The notes: generated by a model from the letters alone, not told the origin. A stretch of DNA of 64,000 nt from Phylloscopus collybita (GCA_027886175.1 JAJNNQ010000075.1:59102001-59166000), one strand, 5' to 3'. Numbered from the stretch's first letter, positions 13,001 to 25,394 are shown. A program made the numbers and translations.

Positions 13001-14803
13001 TGCAGCAGTGGCATATTTCCCTTGAGTGTTTCAAAGCCGTATGAACAAGGTAACTCCACAAGGCAGTGTATTTTATTGGTCAGCAATGAGGAGCTCATAT
13101 CTACACATTCTGCTTCACAGAGATGCTGGCAGTGACCAGCCTCTAGCTCTGTCACAAGGAAGGAGAGAGACGCCCATTTTGTGCCCTCTTCTGATGTGAA
13201 ATACAAAATGGCCACGCTGTTCAACGTGATAACCATGATTAATTTTTTTGGTATAATCATTGCAACTGAGTCAGGGAATTAGAAATTGCTCTGGTGGACG
13301 TATTTAGAAGACTGATAAACCAACTTTAAAATAAAATTTCATAGATTGGCATTCGTCAATGACAGATGTGCCAATGGTTAGCTGTTACAAATTATCACCA
13401 AATAGCTTTATACACACAAATCTACTAGTCCCCTATATCCTGAATTAGCTATGAGTATGTAATACCGAGGAGATGACACACCAGTGGATGCAGTACTGGT
13501 GGTCGACAGTTGAGGAGGTCAAGGGGATCAGGTTTGGGAGCCCTTTTATGGGTAAAGTTCCTCTGGAGGCCTGATACTTTATGCAACTTGCCTCCCAAAA
13601 AGGGATTTTCTCTGCTCCCAGTGCTGCTTATCTTTGTTTTGTGTCGCTGTTTTGGCTTTGCCAATCATCCTGATAACCTGAGCATTCAGTAGGATACCCT
13701 GCCTATTTGCCATCCCTTGTGCTTGTCTTGTCCTTTTGTTCTTTGTCTTGCAAATTCCATTTCTTCAGTTGTTAATTATATGTTTTCCCACGCTTCCTAC
13801 CTGCCTGCAACCACACAAGTTTTTGTTTACTCTTGGGAGGATACGTTGTTCATATACTTAAATGCAGTACTTGCTGCCCATTGTTTTGCTGTGTGAACAT
13901 ATGTGTTGAATATATCTCTCTATTATGTATCTGTGTTGTTTGCTACACTATTTTAGTATGCTTCTAGTTGGGTTCAAGGTAAGCAAATAGGAATTCTATT
14001 CTAGCTATGCCTATATTATAATGCGCATCCTGATTCTTAAGTATGGCAATAATTTATATGTGTCACAGTTTGGGCTGTAATGGCTAGAGTTGGCACTTGA
14101 AGAGATCTCAGATAAAACCATTCTCTCTGGCAAAAATAAGGAAGCAAAGAGCTGTCTATTAGACAGCTAGAGGAACAGAATGATGACCACACTTCAGTAG
14201 TGTGCTTTAAAATAGAATTACTGTACTTGTAACACCACTTTCTTTAGTCAGTACGGTGTCACTGTAGTGGTGGTCTGCACATTTACTGAAATAAAATCTA
14301 TTTCAGAGCAGCAAAACAGAGATTATGTGAAGATGACATCATACAAGGATTCACTATTCATAAAATGAATCTATTCTCTCTTGTGCTGCAGAAGCTGTTA
14401 AATTAAAGAACACAGTAGTTAGTATCTTTGATGTAGAAAACAAGGCAAGAGAGAAGAGAAGGATAAGTGTTATGATCAGTCTGTTGAAGACAGAAGCAGA
14501 AATAACAGATACAGGAATAGGCTGATTTTGACTTAAATAAACCACTTTTTTCAGCCTTAATGAAATGATTTTTTAGCCCTAATGTGCAGTGGAGCTAGCA
14601 GCAGAGGCTCTGTGCTTTGATACAGATGAACAAGTGAGAAATGACATGCAAGTATGTTTAGGAAACCTGACATGACAGCTGGTTACCTAGTCTCTCTACT
14701 CCACAGATGTACTATTGCACTGGGGAAGAAAAGGCATCAGTCATACTCTTCAGCCAGAAGGCAGAGGAGGATCATTTCAGGAAAAGTTTTCACAGCTTCT
14801 CCG
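10014..14803. other. No gene recognised; unique sequence
   Basis: AT-rich sequence without recognised repeats. A B-box-like GGTTCAATTCC at 12113-12123 lacks a tRNA fold around it. The 13450-13740 patch is slightly richer in GC and open on both strands, with no similarity I recognise. Confidence 0.6.
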
Positions 14804-14828
14804 AAAAAAAAAAAAAAAAAAAAAAAAA
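14804..14828. repeat. Poly(A) tract, 25 A
   Basis: An uninterrupted run of 25 A about 90 bp upstream of the CpG island. No retrogene or SINE body could be recognised to its left. It could be a nucleosome-depleting promoter-flank tract or a chance expansion. Confidence 0.9.
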
Positions 14829-14914
14829 TTGGAAGCTGTGCCAAGAAAAAGTGTATTCTGGGAAAAGCCCAGAAGAGCCTTTTCTGCGAAGGAAGTTCAG
14901 TGCCAGGGTTTGCT

Positions 14915-15370
14915 ATGGTGCCCGGGCAGGCAGGAGCTGTACCGGGGAGCCCGGGCTATCGCAGCCCGTGGGCCGAGCGAGCCAGGGCCTCCCCAGCGCC
15001 CTTCAGCGAGCGCAGGCAATCAGCGGTGCTCAGCAATCTCATTATCATTCCCCTCCGCTCGGGTTAAACACACTCCCCGCAATCAGCGGCACGGCCGTGT
15101 ATCAGTAGCAGGGGGCCAGGCGGGGTGAGGGGGTGTGCGGGGCACGGCTGGGCCCCCCCGCCTGCCCCACACGGCGGCGGCCGCAGCCAGGCCCCAGCGC
15201 CCCTGTGCCCGAGCCCCGCTGCTGCCGGGCTTGCGGGGCAGCCCACCCCAGGAAGGTTCTTGTCACCGACGAGCAGCAAAAGAAGCAAAGGGAGATTTGT
15301 CCCCGGTACCGGCACCTGTCAAAGGATGAATGAACACTGTGTGAGTACTTGGGCGGCCTTAAAAGGCCGG
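14915..15370. promoter_or_regulatory. Isolated CpG island, candidate promoter or enhancer
   Basis: GC content and CpG density rise sharply here against an AT-rich background. Within it, the 10-mer CAATCAGCGG occurs twice (15017-15026 and 15080-15089), 63 bp apart, both CCAAT-box-like. A candidate 5' splice site, CACTGT|GTGAGTAC, lies at about 15337-15348, a short palindrome GGCCTT-AA-AAGGCC at 15354-15367, and a TATAAA at 15407-15412. Reading frames in this region (up to 137 codons) overlap in several frames on both strands, as is usual in GC-rich DNA, and none resembles a known protein. The direction of any transcript is undetermined. It could be the first exon of a gene whose body is outside the window, a lncRNA promoter or an orphan CpG island. 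Confidence 0.65.
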
Positions 15371-15507
15371 CACTGACAGTGGTAGGAGTTACTGACCTAC
15401 CTGCGATATAAACGTGCAGGGAGGCATGTGTAATGCATGCCTTCTGACTGCTCTGCTGGTGATCTCAGTCCTGACCCAATGGGTCTAGTCTGAAATTAGT
15501 GGGCTTC

Positions 15508-15534
15508 TAATTGCTTTTTAATTTAAAGCAATTA
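15508..15534. repeat. Perfect 10-bp inverted repeat with homeodomain-type cores
   Basis: Arms TAATTGCTTT (15508-15517) and AAAGCAATTA (15525-15534) flank the 7-nt spacer TTAATTT. Each arm carries a TAATTG homeodomain core and the spacer contains another TTAATT. It lies about 140 bp beyond the CpG island. It may be a paired-homeodomain site. A chance AT-rich palindrome is the alternative. Confidence 0.5.
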
Positions 15535-16171
15535 CAAAAGGGGACACTACCAAACGTCATTTGTACTTGTGGGATCACACATGGCATTTAACTGGGAAAA
15601 TATCGTGTTGGGCATTTTTTTTTTCATTAAAAATCTTATTCTAACTGCAGCAAATGCTGTAATACTTGAAATTCATTATTTATATAGCAAGTTGTACAGG
15701 CATTTTTATCAACAGTCATTTATTTTGTTTAGAATATTGAAGGGAAAACCTTCAAGACTCAACTATTTAGGCTGGCCTGAAACTTATGATTCATGCTCTC
15801 AGCTTTGTGGCATTGTTCTTTATTGTTTTAGCCACTTAAGAAGAGACCTCTGCTAAAGGTTAACCGAGCCAAAGTGGCATCTAGAAGGATCAGGTGGCCC
15901 TTTATCTTCCTTCAGAATTTACAGCAGTGTGGAACACGACCTTGAGAAGCCACACTAGCTGACACAGTGATGATCATGTCATAGCAGACAAAGTTGTGTC
16001 CTGCAACAACTTGTGAGTCAGTTCTCACTAGAGTAAGGTATTTCTGTGATTGAGAAAACACTTTGCTCGTGCCTAGGCACACTGTGTAGTCACGGTCATC
16101 ATTGCATTCGTTAACATGAGTTCTCAAGGACATGTTTTAACTTGTCATGCTGTTAGAGTGATGTCAAGCCC
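15535..16171. other. No gene recognised
   Basis: A 95-codon open frame (15569-15856, plus) lies in AT-rich sequence and shows no recognisable motif. The rest is featureless. Confidence 0.5.
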
Positions 16172-16440
16172 ACTGAGAGGGACATCAAGAGGGTATTCAT
16201 GAAGTATGAGGCCAGCTCCATCAAAAAGGACAGATTCTCCTGCAGCAATTCATAGCAGAGAAGTGACATCTCTGGATTGCCACTTCAAGCCCACAGTGCT
16301 ATCTAAAGTGACATCTTCATGTTGCAGCATGAAGCCTGTAGCGTTATGTGGAGTGACATCTCCACAGAACTGAATGAAGCCCATGCTAATTGCAGCTCAA
16401 TCTTGAGAAAAGACTTTTGCAAAAACATTACTGGAAACCC
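16172..16440 (+). repeat. Degenerate 45-bp minisatellite
   Basis: Three clear units begin with AGTGACATCT at 16262, 16307 and 16352, exactly 45 bp apart. Each carries a (C/T)(T/A)GAAGCC- or CAAGCCC-like block in the middle. Weaker units precede (16172, with GGGACATCAAG and TTCATGAAGT; 16217) and follow (16397, similar to 16217). The period is a multiple of three, so the plus strand reads as 15-residue repeats starting Ser-Asp-Ile. A stop in the first clear unit (TAA at 16304-16306) shows it is not a long coding repeat. Units are diverged from one another, so the array is old. Confidence 0.6.
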
Positions 16441-18499
16441 TCTGAGGAGAGCAGCAGCTAGCAGTGCTCCAAGTACCAGAAAGTGGTTACTCCTGTTAAA
16501 CAAAAAATAATGTGGCATCTTCCCCCCAAGTTACAGGAACAGATCGCCTTTGATAATAAGAATTCATTGCACTATGTATCTGAAAGGAGAAAAGTCACTT
16601 CATTTTTCCTCTTGCAAATATGTCAGGGAAAAAGGAAATCTCTTCCCTACACTTACAACTGCTCAGCTTTGCCTAAGCAAAAGTAAACACGTGACTTTCT
16701 TTCCTGAATAAAATGTGGAGTCTTACCTTATTTCTACCAGTTTGAGGCTGTGCCTCTATGACTGTGCCTTTAAGCAAGCGACCTTAAGCTCTTGGTGGTC
16801 CCAGAATCAAGGCTCACAGATTCATGTCTATCCTTTTCAGCTGAGTACTTCTTTCTTTGAAGGTCTTACCAGGGCTGTCTCTCTAATTTTGGCTTTGATG
16901 TCATTATCCCAGCATCCCTAACTCCTTCCCAACAAAAGAGCCCAGCCAAATGCAAACAGCTGCAATCCAAAAAAGTGTTGGAGCAGAGGTTAAGGTTTAG
17001 GGGTTACAACAGGCATAAAGCAGTGTGAGTATGTGTGTGTTTGCAGGTGGAGTGGGTGTTAATGTAATAGCATGCCTCCATCACCCTGACTTCCAGCCTT
17101 TGGAAGTGAGAGGGCAAAGAGCAGATACTTCTTCTCAGGACTTGAATGCTGTTACTTTATATATTCTTATACCATCATGGGATGCTCAGGAATTCTGGTT
17201 TTGAGCACTAGCCAGTATTCTCAGATGGTTACATTTTAAATGCTTGACTCAAATTTACTTTAGGTAATGACCCTTATACTGAAGTCACCATTTTTTGCTG
17301 ATTTAAGGCACTTCAGAAGTAAAGAATGAATTACCTACATGGACATTGACCAAACCAGATTTCAGTTCTTAATAATTTGTTTTCAGACACATTTTCAACC
17401 TTGAAGCTTTTTATCGCACATTGGTTCAGCTAAGCTCTTTACTCCCAGGTTTTGTTTTTCAGGTGTGTACTTCTAATAATTCCAAGTATAGGGAAAGGGA
17501 AGATTTTCTCCTTTCTGAAATTCTCTTTTTGAGGATATTTTGCAGACCCTTACATGCTTTCTTCTGCTGTACTAGTGGAAACTTTCTCTCCAGCTGGGGA
17601 TATTAAAAGTTGTTATATTTACCATGAACCTGCGTTTTGTTTTTCATATATGGGTCTGGTTTAAATTGGCAGTGACAGAAAAGTTACCTAATACACAGTA
17701 CAGGGGAATTCAAACTTGCTGCACCAGTTACTTTCAGCATTGACCTGATGCAATTTAAGGTGCAAGGTGAATACCCATCAGTAGGAAAATGTCATTATTC
17801 ACCACAAATAAACAGAATTACCTGCTCTTAAGCAGTAAGGTCATCTGTTTCACATTCTATCCACCTTGGGCTGATTAGAGCAAATTAGGTCCTGTGTTAA
17901 TCAACTCAAGACATGCGCTGAAAATGTAGAAATGCGTTGTTTTCTTCCAGTAATTATCAGAGAGTTTGTATGCCCAATGAAGAATGCAGAAGTATGTAAC
18001 CTTGGTAGGGCCTGACCTCACAAGATTTTGGGACTTGGGGTGAGTGGTCTCAACAGGTTAAATAGGACCCCTCACACAAGGGAACACTGCATGATGGGCA
18101 TGGTGGGAAGGTGGCTTTACAGCCTGTCAACAGCAGCTTTTAGCTCCTTCTACCAGTACCATACTTACTTCTTACCAGTACTTACTGTACCTTATCTATC
18201 CTAATTTTGCAGAATTTAGAAATTAGTAGGTTTAGCAGCATCTTTTCCCTCCCATCAGGAATGAAGTGACAAGACCAACACTGGACAATTATCACTTTAT
18301 ATTAGAATGAGACTTCATTGAGACATGAAAGGTCAGGGGACAGTTAAGTCACTCCTTTTTTAATTTAAATTTCATTAGTTTTGCACATTACATTTGTCAT
18401 GACTATACTAAAATAAGTCCTAATTCAGGTCATCTATGAAGAATGTAGGAATGAGAGTCTAAGTAGACTGTTTCTATTCTCTGCTTTACTGTTTCTTCC
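16441..18499. other. No gene recognised
   Basis: Unique sequence with a short GTGTGT run near 17030. No motif-bearing open frame. Confidence 0.6.
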
Positions 18500-18565
18500 C
18501 ATATGAGCTTGGGTAAATCAAATAAACGTCTTCTTTTTCAGCTGCTAAATGAAAAAAAATTTAAT
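18500..18565 (+). repeat. Possible MIR-type SINE scrap
   Basis: GAGCTTGGGTAAATCA, a pyrimidine block ending TTTTTCAG, and CTGCTAAATGA follow the order of GACCTTGGGCAAGTCA...CTCAGTTT...CTGTAAAATG in MIR. Only about 65 bp, so the call is weak. Confidence 0.38.
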
Positions 18566-21150
18566 GTCTTCTGTGAGTTTTACTTTACTCATAGAATTTA
18601 AATGCATCCAGAGTCTCATATATACTCAATAAATCCATATTTATAAACACCAAATAAATGCATTTATAAACAGTATTTTTTAAATTTGTTATATCATCAT
18701 TTCAATGTTGCCCAACTTTAGGACTTGTTAACCCCCAAGAGATGCACATCTCTGCCTCTTAGGTGACTGCCTTAAAATCAATTCACATTTCAAAAAATCA
18801 TATTCCTACGATATATTTTTTGGAAAAGTTTATGGTTACTGTAATAAAATTTATTCAGGCCTAAAAGGTGAAGTGACAAAGCAGAGACTGAACAAGTTGA
18901 CAGGTCAGAAGTAGAAATTCTGCATGGACACATATCAGATACTTTAATTTGTTTCTAGCATCATACTGGTAAAATAATCCTTCTTTAAAATTTCCAATTA
19001 GCTATGTTATTCTGTTATCTTTGCTGCATCAGAGGTGTGGTGAGTTCTCCCCTTGCATTTATTTGCACAGTTCTGAATACAACATCTGTTGTCTGATTTG
19101 TGCAATAGTGTCCCACGGATAGCCTGGAAATAGTAAGAGACTTTTTTAGTTCAAGGTAAAGATGCTGTAGATTTGTGCAACTGGGGATTTCCTTCATTAC
19201 AGGTGAATTCAGGGCCATGCTGAGGGGCAGCGCCAGGAGACCAGACACTACGTAAATTCCCAAAATGGGAATGAAAAAGAATTAGTGGCTCTATGACTTG
19301 TTACTGGATGAATTTCCCTGTAAACGGGAACTGCTTCATTAGCACATACCCTCTCCTTATCGCAGGACTAAAACCAAATAAATCAAACCCTGGCTAGACT
19401 TAACCAATATTTTTTGTCATCATAATGTCTCCTTTTCAAAAGAGTTACATGATTCAAGTTCATTTTAATAGCAAGCAATGAAGAAATTACAGTTGTTTCC
19501 ATTCACACATAGCTCTAATGGGAAAAGCTTGACAGTAACTGCCGTTTCAAGAAATTCTTAACTTTTTCAGGAAAGGCACTAGTGTTCCTACATAGGTAAT
19601 TACATCATGATTCTGAGGTTTTCCAGAAAAAAAAAAAGAAAAAAAAAAAAAAAAAAGAGAGAGAGACAATATCTTTTGTCCCTTAGATTGGAGAGGACTA
19701 ACTGAGAAAGAAAAAAAAAAATCTCTTCAGAGATTTTTAAAGTTAAAAAGTGATTGTGGTAGAAAGAGTCAATTACATCATTCATTTCCATAGAAACACA
19801 ACTTGTAAAAAAACAATAATGTTAGCAAAAGTTATTTGAAACAGCTTTCTTTTGAGTTGATAGAAAACTTCAGTGAAAATATGAGATAGATAAACAGAAA
19901 GATATGCTCCTTCTATTAAGGGCTGATCTGCTATTCGTCCTCCTTCTAGATCTTTTCTTCTTAATATTTTGAACTTCTTTGGAACAAAGAAATACTCCTT
20001 TGGCTCTTTTATAGCATAAAAGCAATTTTATGTTTTATATTCGTTCTTCCTTGGCCTGTCTACTTCCCCCTTGCTCTTCTCCTTTCCTGTTTTGTTTGTT
20101 TTCAGCTACCTTTATCATTTTCCCTATCCAAAAATTATTCTTAACATACTCAACAAAAGAAATTATGTTACATTGGAATAAAAACAAGGTAGTAAATCCC
20201 AGAAGAAAAAATAAAAAAATATTGAAACACTGATGGCTGAGGAAATCTCACTGTATCAGCAAGGATTCCTTCCCTTTTACTTTTTCTCTGAAATATTACC
20301 ATATTCTTCTCTAATCAAAGCTCAGTTTAAATGAGGAAGACAGAGAGAAAAATGCTTATCTGTTGAAATCAGAGGCTTCTTGAATCTTCTGCTGTGCCAA
20401 AGCTTCTCTTTACTCATAATAAATAGAAATATGTTCTGTAAGTAAATCCTGTAGGTTTTGCTGTGACTACTTTCAAAGTAAACTGCTATGCAATAGTAAA
20501 AAGGATACTAGGCTAAAACTAGCTGGGAAGTGCTGCACTGAAACAACTCCTAGAAACGTTATGAACTTTCCTTTACAGCCAATGACTTTTTTTACAAGAA
20601 ATGTGGAAAACATTAGCTAAAATTGTGTTGGTCTGTACAATTTTATTCTGTTAAAGACAGGTTTTATGATACATTTAGCCTTTTAAATGACACTAATAGT
20701 CTCTAGAGACACATGGTCTTTCCTGCAGTTCAACAATTAAGTCTATTTCAATGTTATTTGGATAAGTTGAAACAATTCAGTTACTGTATGTCTGCTCAGT
20801 GGCATGCACTGTAAGGCTAATGGAAACCACCTAGAGTTAACTTAATAATAAGGCTTTAGCCAGCCTTAGACATCCACCTAACTTTTGGAGGGAAGGCTGA
20901 AAAGTGAGAGGGTGGAAGGGTCATTTTATTGGCAGAGAAGGGAGTGTATTTTTCATCTCTCATTCCACACATATGAACCCCTCCTCCCATCCACCACACA
21001 CACACACTTCAAAAAAATGCCCTAAAATTTACACAGGTCATAAGTCTGAGTTGATAATGAGCATGATTAATCACAATTGTGTTTCTGTTTCTCCTCTCTC
21101 TCCTTTTGAAATGTATTACTTGCTAAATTGTACTAGCAAGATTTTTAGAT
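18566..21150. other. No gene recognised
   Basis: AT-rich unique sequence. An A-rich stretch with GA repeats at 19627-19668 is the only low-complexity block. Confidence 0.6.
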
Positions 21151-21238
21151 GTGTATGTATATATACACACATCATGCAGTCCTTACCATATATACATGTA
21201 TATATATTTACACACACACACACACATACATATATATG
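21151..21238. repeat. Compound TA/CA/TG microsatellite
   Basis: Alternating purine-pyrimidine runs: GTGTATGTATATATACACAC at 21151-21170, ATATACATGTATATAT at 21190-21205, then (CA)n and ATACATATATATG up to 21238. Z-DNA- and cruciform-prone by composition. Open frames across it encode His-Thr repeats and are artefacts. Confidence 0.9.
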
Positions 21239-23423
21239 TCTTGTTGTGAGTTGCTCACACTTTTGTGTAGTAAGTACATGTTTGTATAAATTGTCTTATG
21301 TCTAGACTGCTTCTACTACCAAACTAGGTCTTTTAGACCTAGCTTAAATATCTCTACAGTGAGCTACTAAGTAGACATATATATAATCAGGTTTTTACCT
21401 CATGATAAAAAAAAAAACAGAAGTGAGAGGAAGTAATTAAGAGGCCTCCATATATAAAATCTTGGCTTTGTTTTAAATCTCAAGCCTTGAACTAATCAGA
21501 CAGAAGGATAAAATGTACAGGGGGAGCTAAATTAATCACTGGTTAAACTGGTTAATAGCTCTCTGTCAACCTGTACTGGGAGTGAGAAGTCGAAAGGTGC
21601 CAGTACAAATCAACTTCCTACAAATCACAAGTTTTCCAAAAATTTTGGAAATTTCCAAAGTTTTGGGTCTTGAGAATCAAACTGAAAATATTCCGTTAGG
21701 GTTGATTTAATGTCAGGTATTCTCTGGGCTCAGTTAAATCTGTGTTAAAACTGTGAGGCTGCTGAAGCACATAATTACCATTGGCATGACATAGGATAAA
21801 CCACAGGCCTGATCTGTACATGAGCTACCTGAGGAGACTTGTCTGATCATGACATACCAGTGGAGACACAGGTGAGAAAATAACAGCAATTCCATGGATG
21901 CCAATTACACACATGTGGCCACTCAGGTCTAGAGAACCTGAGAAAAGTTAAAAAAAACCCCAAAACATAGGAAATAGATGTGTTTTTTGTGCTGCCACCA
22001 GCTTGACTTCATACACACGCATGCAAAACCAGGACGCTGGTGAAGACTATTCCAATATTACTGAAGTTGCTCAGTCAAAGTACTCCTAGGACACCATCTC
22101 ATTCATCAGGACCAAAAGTGGAGAATTTTGGGGGTGAAATTTTTGTCAGACTGCTCCAGAGGATTCTTCAGTATTAACTGACAAGGGCAGACTGACAATG
22201 TAAAACTCACTTTCTTCACTGGCAGTGTAAAACTCACTCACACTCAGGTGTTTGAGTACTTACTGATGTCCCCACATTAATGTCAGGTCCACGACCACAG
22301 TCCAGACCCACCAACAGAAACAACTGCAAATGCGCCAGGCTCCAGATGAGACGTATCCCACACATCCAGAAAGCCAGCAGATCCTGCCCAAAGCAGCCAA
22401 GTAGTAGCATACAGCTGAAAGGGATGACCTAACACCACATCCAGTAGGACTGGAAGGTCTACAGTGCCCTTCTCAGGGGCTTGGCTTTTCTGAAGAGATT
22501 TTCTGTAGTGATGACCCTCCTGTGAACAGTTACAGCAGGAAGTTGTTTTCTCCTGTCAGGAGAAAACTCCTGACAAAGCATATATCCAAAGCCATTAACT
22601 CCACTGAACGCTGGATTTTGGGGGTATTCAACACTGAATTTGACCTAGAAATTACTAGAATACAGCATTGCAAACAAGTAGCTCCTTTGTCCAAAACGTG
22701 TCTTTTTGCTAAAGTGTGGTAGGTTATGAAGATGGTTCTGCATCCTTCTTCATTTATTTAGGAATTTTCAAGGGACAACAGGAATACAAAACAAGGTCTG
22801 TGGCAGAGCTTTTCTTTGATCTAATACAAACAGACTACTATTCTGCAAGCAAAAGTACATTTTAATTACCACAGTGAAAGCAGATGTAAAATCAATAAGG
22901 TGTTTTATTTCTCTCATTGATGTGTATAAATACTTACTTTACAGCAAGGTTAAGCTGAGTTTTCTGTCATTAAATGTAAGGATTGATGCAGACCATTCAA
23001 ACCAGGTTAGAGCACCAGAGAAGAGGGTACACATCTATGCCACACCATCATCTGAAAATACTCATCCAGTGCTGCAAAAGCTATTTTCTAGGATATTCAG
23101 AAATTTCTGATTTTACCCATTTGGGATTGAAGGCTATAATGGACAAAACTTTATTCCAAATAACTGGGTCAGTGATTCCAGTGTTTATACAACTGTGCTT
23201 GCTTGTCTTAATTTATGAAGTGGTTCAATTACTATAGAATTTCTCGGGGATGTCTCATTTTAATCGAATCATTAATTCTATGCTCAGAGGATGTATAGAA
23301 ATTGATGGTCAGTTCCTGTTCTTCATTTTAAGCAGAGACGGATCCAATTCAGAGCCTCCAACTGAAACTCTCTCAAACTTTGTGGAAAATTCAAGCTGTA
23401 TTCACAAGTATCAAAGGCCTAGC
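21239..23423. other. No gene recognised; one perfect hairpin
   Basis: At 22545-22567 the arms GTTTTCTCCT and AGGAGAAAAC flank a 3-nt loop GTC, and CTCCTGACA follows as a partial direct repeat. A 14-bp phrase around ATGTAAAACTCACT / GTGTAAAACTCACT recurs at about 22198 and 22226. Neither points to a known element. Confidence 0.55.
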
Positions 23424-23558
23424 TGTTTTGTTTTGTTTTGTTTTGTTTTGTTTTGTTTTGTTTTGTTTTGTTTTGTTTTGTATTGGTTTGGTTTGGTTTG
23501 GTTTGGTTTGGTTTGGTTTGGTTTTGCTGGGTTTTTTTGGTTTGGTTGGTTGGTTTTT
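23424..23558. repeat. Compound (TTTTG)11 and (GGTTT)n microsatellite
   Basis: Eleven perfect TTTTG units (23426-23480) pass through TATT into about seven GGTTT units (23485-23520), then imperfect T/G runs. The 116-codon open frame across it reads Phe-Cys-Phe-Val-Leu repeats and is an artefact of the 5-bp period. The transition of unit type within one array suggests a point change that was then amplified. Confidence 0.95.
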
Positions 23559-25320
23559 TATTTATTAGGTGAAAGAATCATAGTCTCCTGCTACCCTTGA
23601 CTTCACTTTGAATGGAAATAAGCTTTGAAAAACTCCATGGAGGAAAGGCTGCCCCAGCCAGAGCAGCACCAAAATGGACTATGCCTCTACTACGAATGCA
23701 TCTGTGACACTAGACAGAACAACAAACCCAAAACTTCAGAAGACTTAAAATATTTAAGCATGGACTACCAAAGCACTGAAATCAAATGCAAAGTTTTGCA
23801 TTTCAAATCTTCATAGATTTTTTATCCCAGTTTTCTTTTTTAGAGTAATTCCCCTCCCTGACAATGGTGCTGGGAATATGCCTTTCACTCTGAGAGGCAC
23901 ACAAGTGTGTTGCTAGTAAGTGCTATAGAAGTACTACTGATTCAAAGCCAATTCCACATTATTCACATAATTTTATGTCTTCATTTAGAAGTTGGTTTAA
24001 ATGAATATACCCCTATTTACAAGGCTTTTCAACCACAGCATTATGCACATAGTGCCCAAATGATAGTCCAATGTGCTCTACAAAAATCTGTAAATTTTCT
24101 TCTGCTTTTTAAGAAGTACTTTCTGTATTTTTAAATTTCATTTTAGCTCAGTTTATGACCTGTTTTCACACATTACTCATGTATTCCATTGTGAGGCTTC
24201 TTGGAGAAATCTACAGGAAAGAAGTACTTGTAGTGTCTGCTCAATGATGTGCAGAGGGACCCAAACTACAAAACATCTGGTTATACTGTACAGACAGGGG
24301 AACCATGGAGGCAAGTTTGCCAGTAGCAGAATTTTAGTCTTGAATAAATTAGAAGGGAGAGATCATTCACAGGCTCCTTTCTAGCAAAATTATATGAATA
24401 TCAGATTAACATGGGACAAGAGCCCAGTGAGAATAGAGCCCTTATGATTCAAAATGCAGAAATATCAGAGGAAGCATGTCACAGAAATAAGGAACAGCAA
24501 GGATAAGGATGTTATGATTCTGGGCTTTTTTCCCCTTTTTTATTGCAGTGACATATGACAAAATGCCTTATCAAGGCATATGATTTAAGGGGACAATTTT
24601 GCATCTAATGAAGTTGATGGAAAAAAAACCATTGAATTGAATGATGCAACGTAATGTCCTTAATGAAAAAAGTAATCTCATGTTAAGACCCAGTTTTGAA
24701 CCCATTTAGCTTGATGGAAATCTTTCTTTTGATTTCAAAAGCATCAGATTTAAATACCAAGTATTCAAGAAGCAAGCCATCTCTTTACATGAAGCATGCC
24801 CCATCTATTCAGAGTTTGAATTAAGTCATGGAGAAACCAGTCCATGATCCTACAGATATGGCTGACTACCCATGTATTTAAAATGATCCAGGGCTCATAC
24901 ACTGCAGGACAATAGCACCTGAATATCTTTATGTTTAACTCTTTCTGCCAATAAATTTTCACTGACATTTATGGACCCTGCTATTTTGACTTGCTGTGTG
25001 CTTATGCTAAAATTCCAAGGAAAAGGTGTATTTTTTTCTCTCCCCATATAGACTACCTTAATAAGGAACAATTCATTTTACTTGGACTTTTCTTTTTTAA
25101 TATCACTGTAGCCCTGAGACCAGACAGAGAAAATATCAACTGGAATGTTTTAGGCAGGAGATGCTGGATGTGGGGGGAGGACATAAAGGGAAGAATGTTA
25201 TGAAAGGAAGCTGCTGTGGCTGGTCCATTTTTAAGAAAGAGCAGCAGCCTGGAACATGACTTCCCCAATCTGAATTTGGAAGGCCCAAATTTGGGGAATA
25301 AAGGGATCAGTATTTCTGCC
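23559..25320. other. No gene recognised
   Basis: Unique AT-rich sequence; nothing supported. Confidence 0.6.
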
Positions 25321-25394
25321 CCTGAGGTAAAGTCTACCTCAGGAAAGAAAGAAAGAAAAAAAAAAAGAAAAAAAAAAAAAAAAAAAAAAAAAAA
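25321..25394. repeat. Hairpin followed by A-rich tract
   Basis: Arms CCTGAGGTA and TACCTCAGG (25321-25329, 25335-25343) flank AAGTC. They run directly into GAAA repeats and a terminal run of 27 A (25368-25394). An AATAAA occurs at about 25299. This could be the 3' end of an old retroposed transcript, but no body was recognised upstream. Confidence 0.55.

Noticed and set aside
14654..15128. Three overlapping frames of 133-137 codons with Lys runs
   Set aside because: They cross the 25-A tract and the CpG island in three different frames; no protein similarity.
20904..21305. 133-codon plus-strand frame with His/Thr repeats
   Set aside because: Driven by the CA/TA microsatellite.
23250..23600. 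116-codon frame with Phe-Val-Leu-Phe-Cys repeats
   Set aside because: Translation of the 5-bp repeat arrays.
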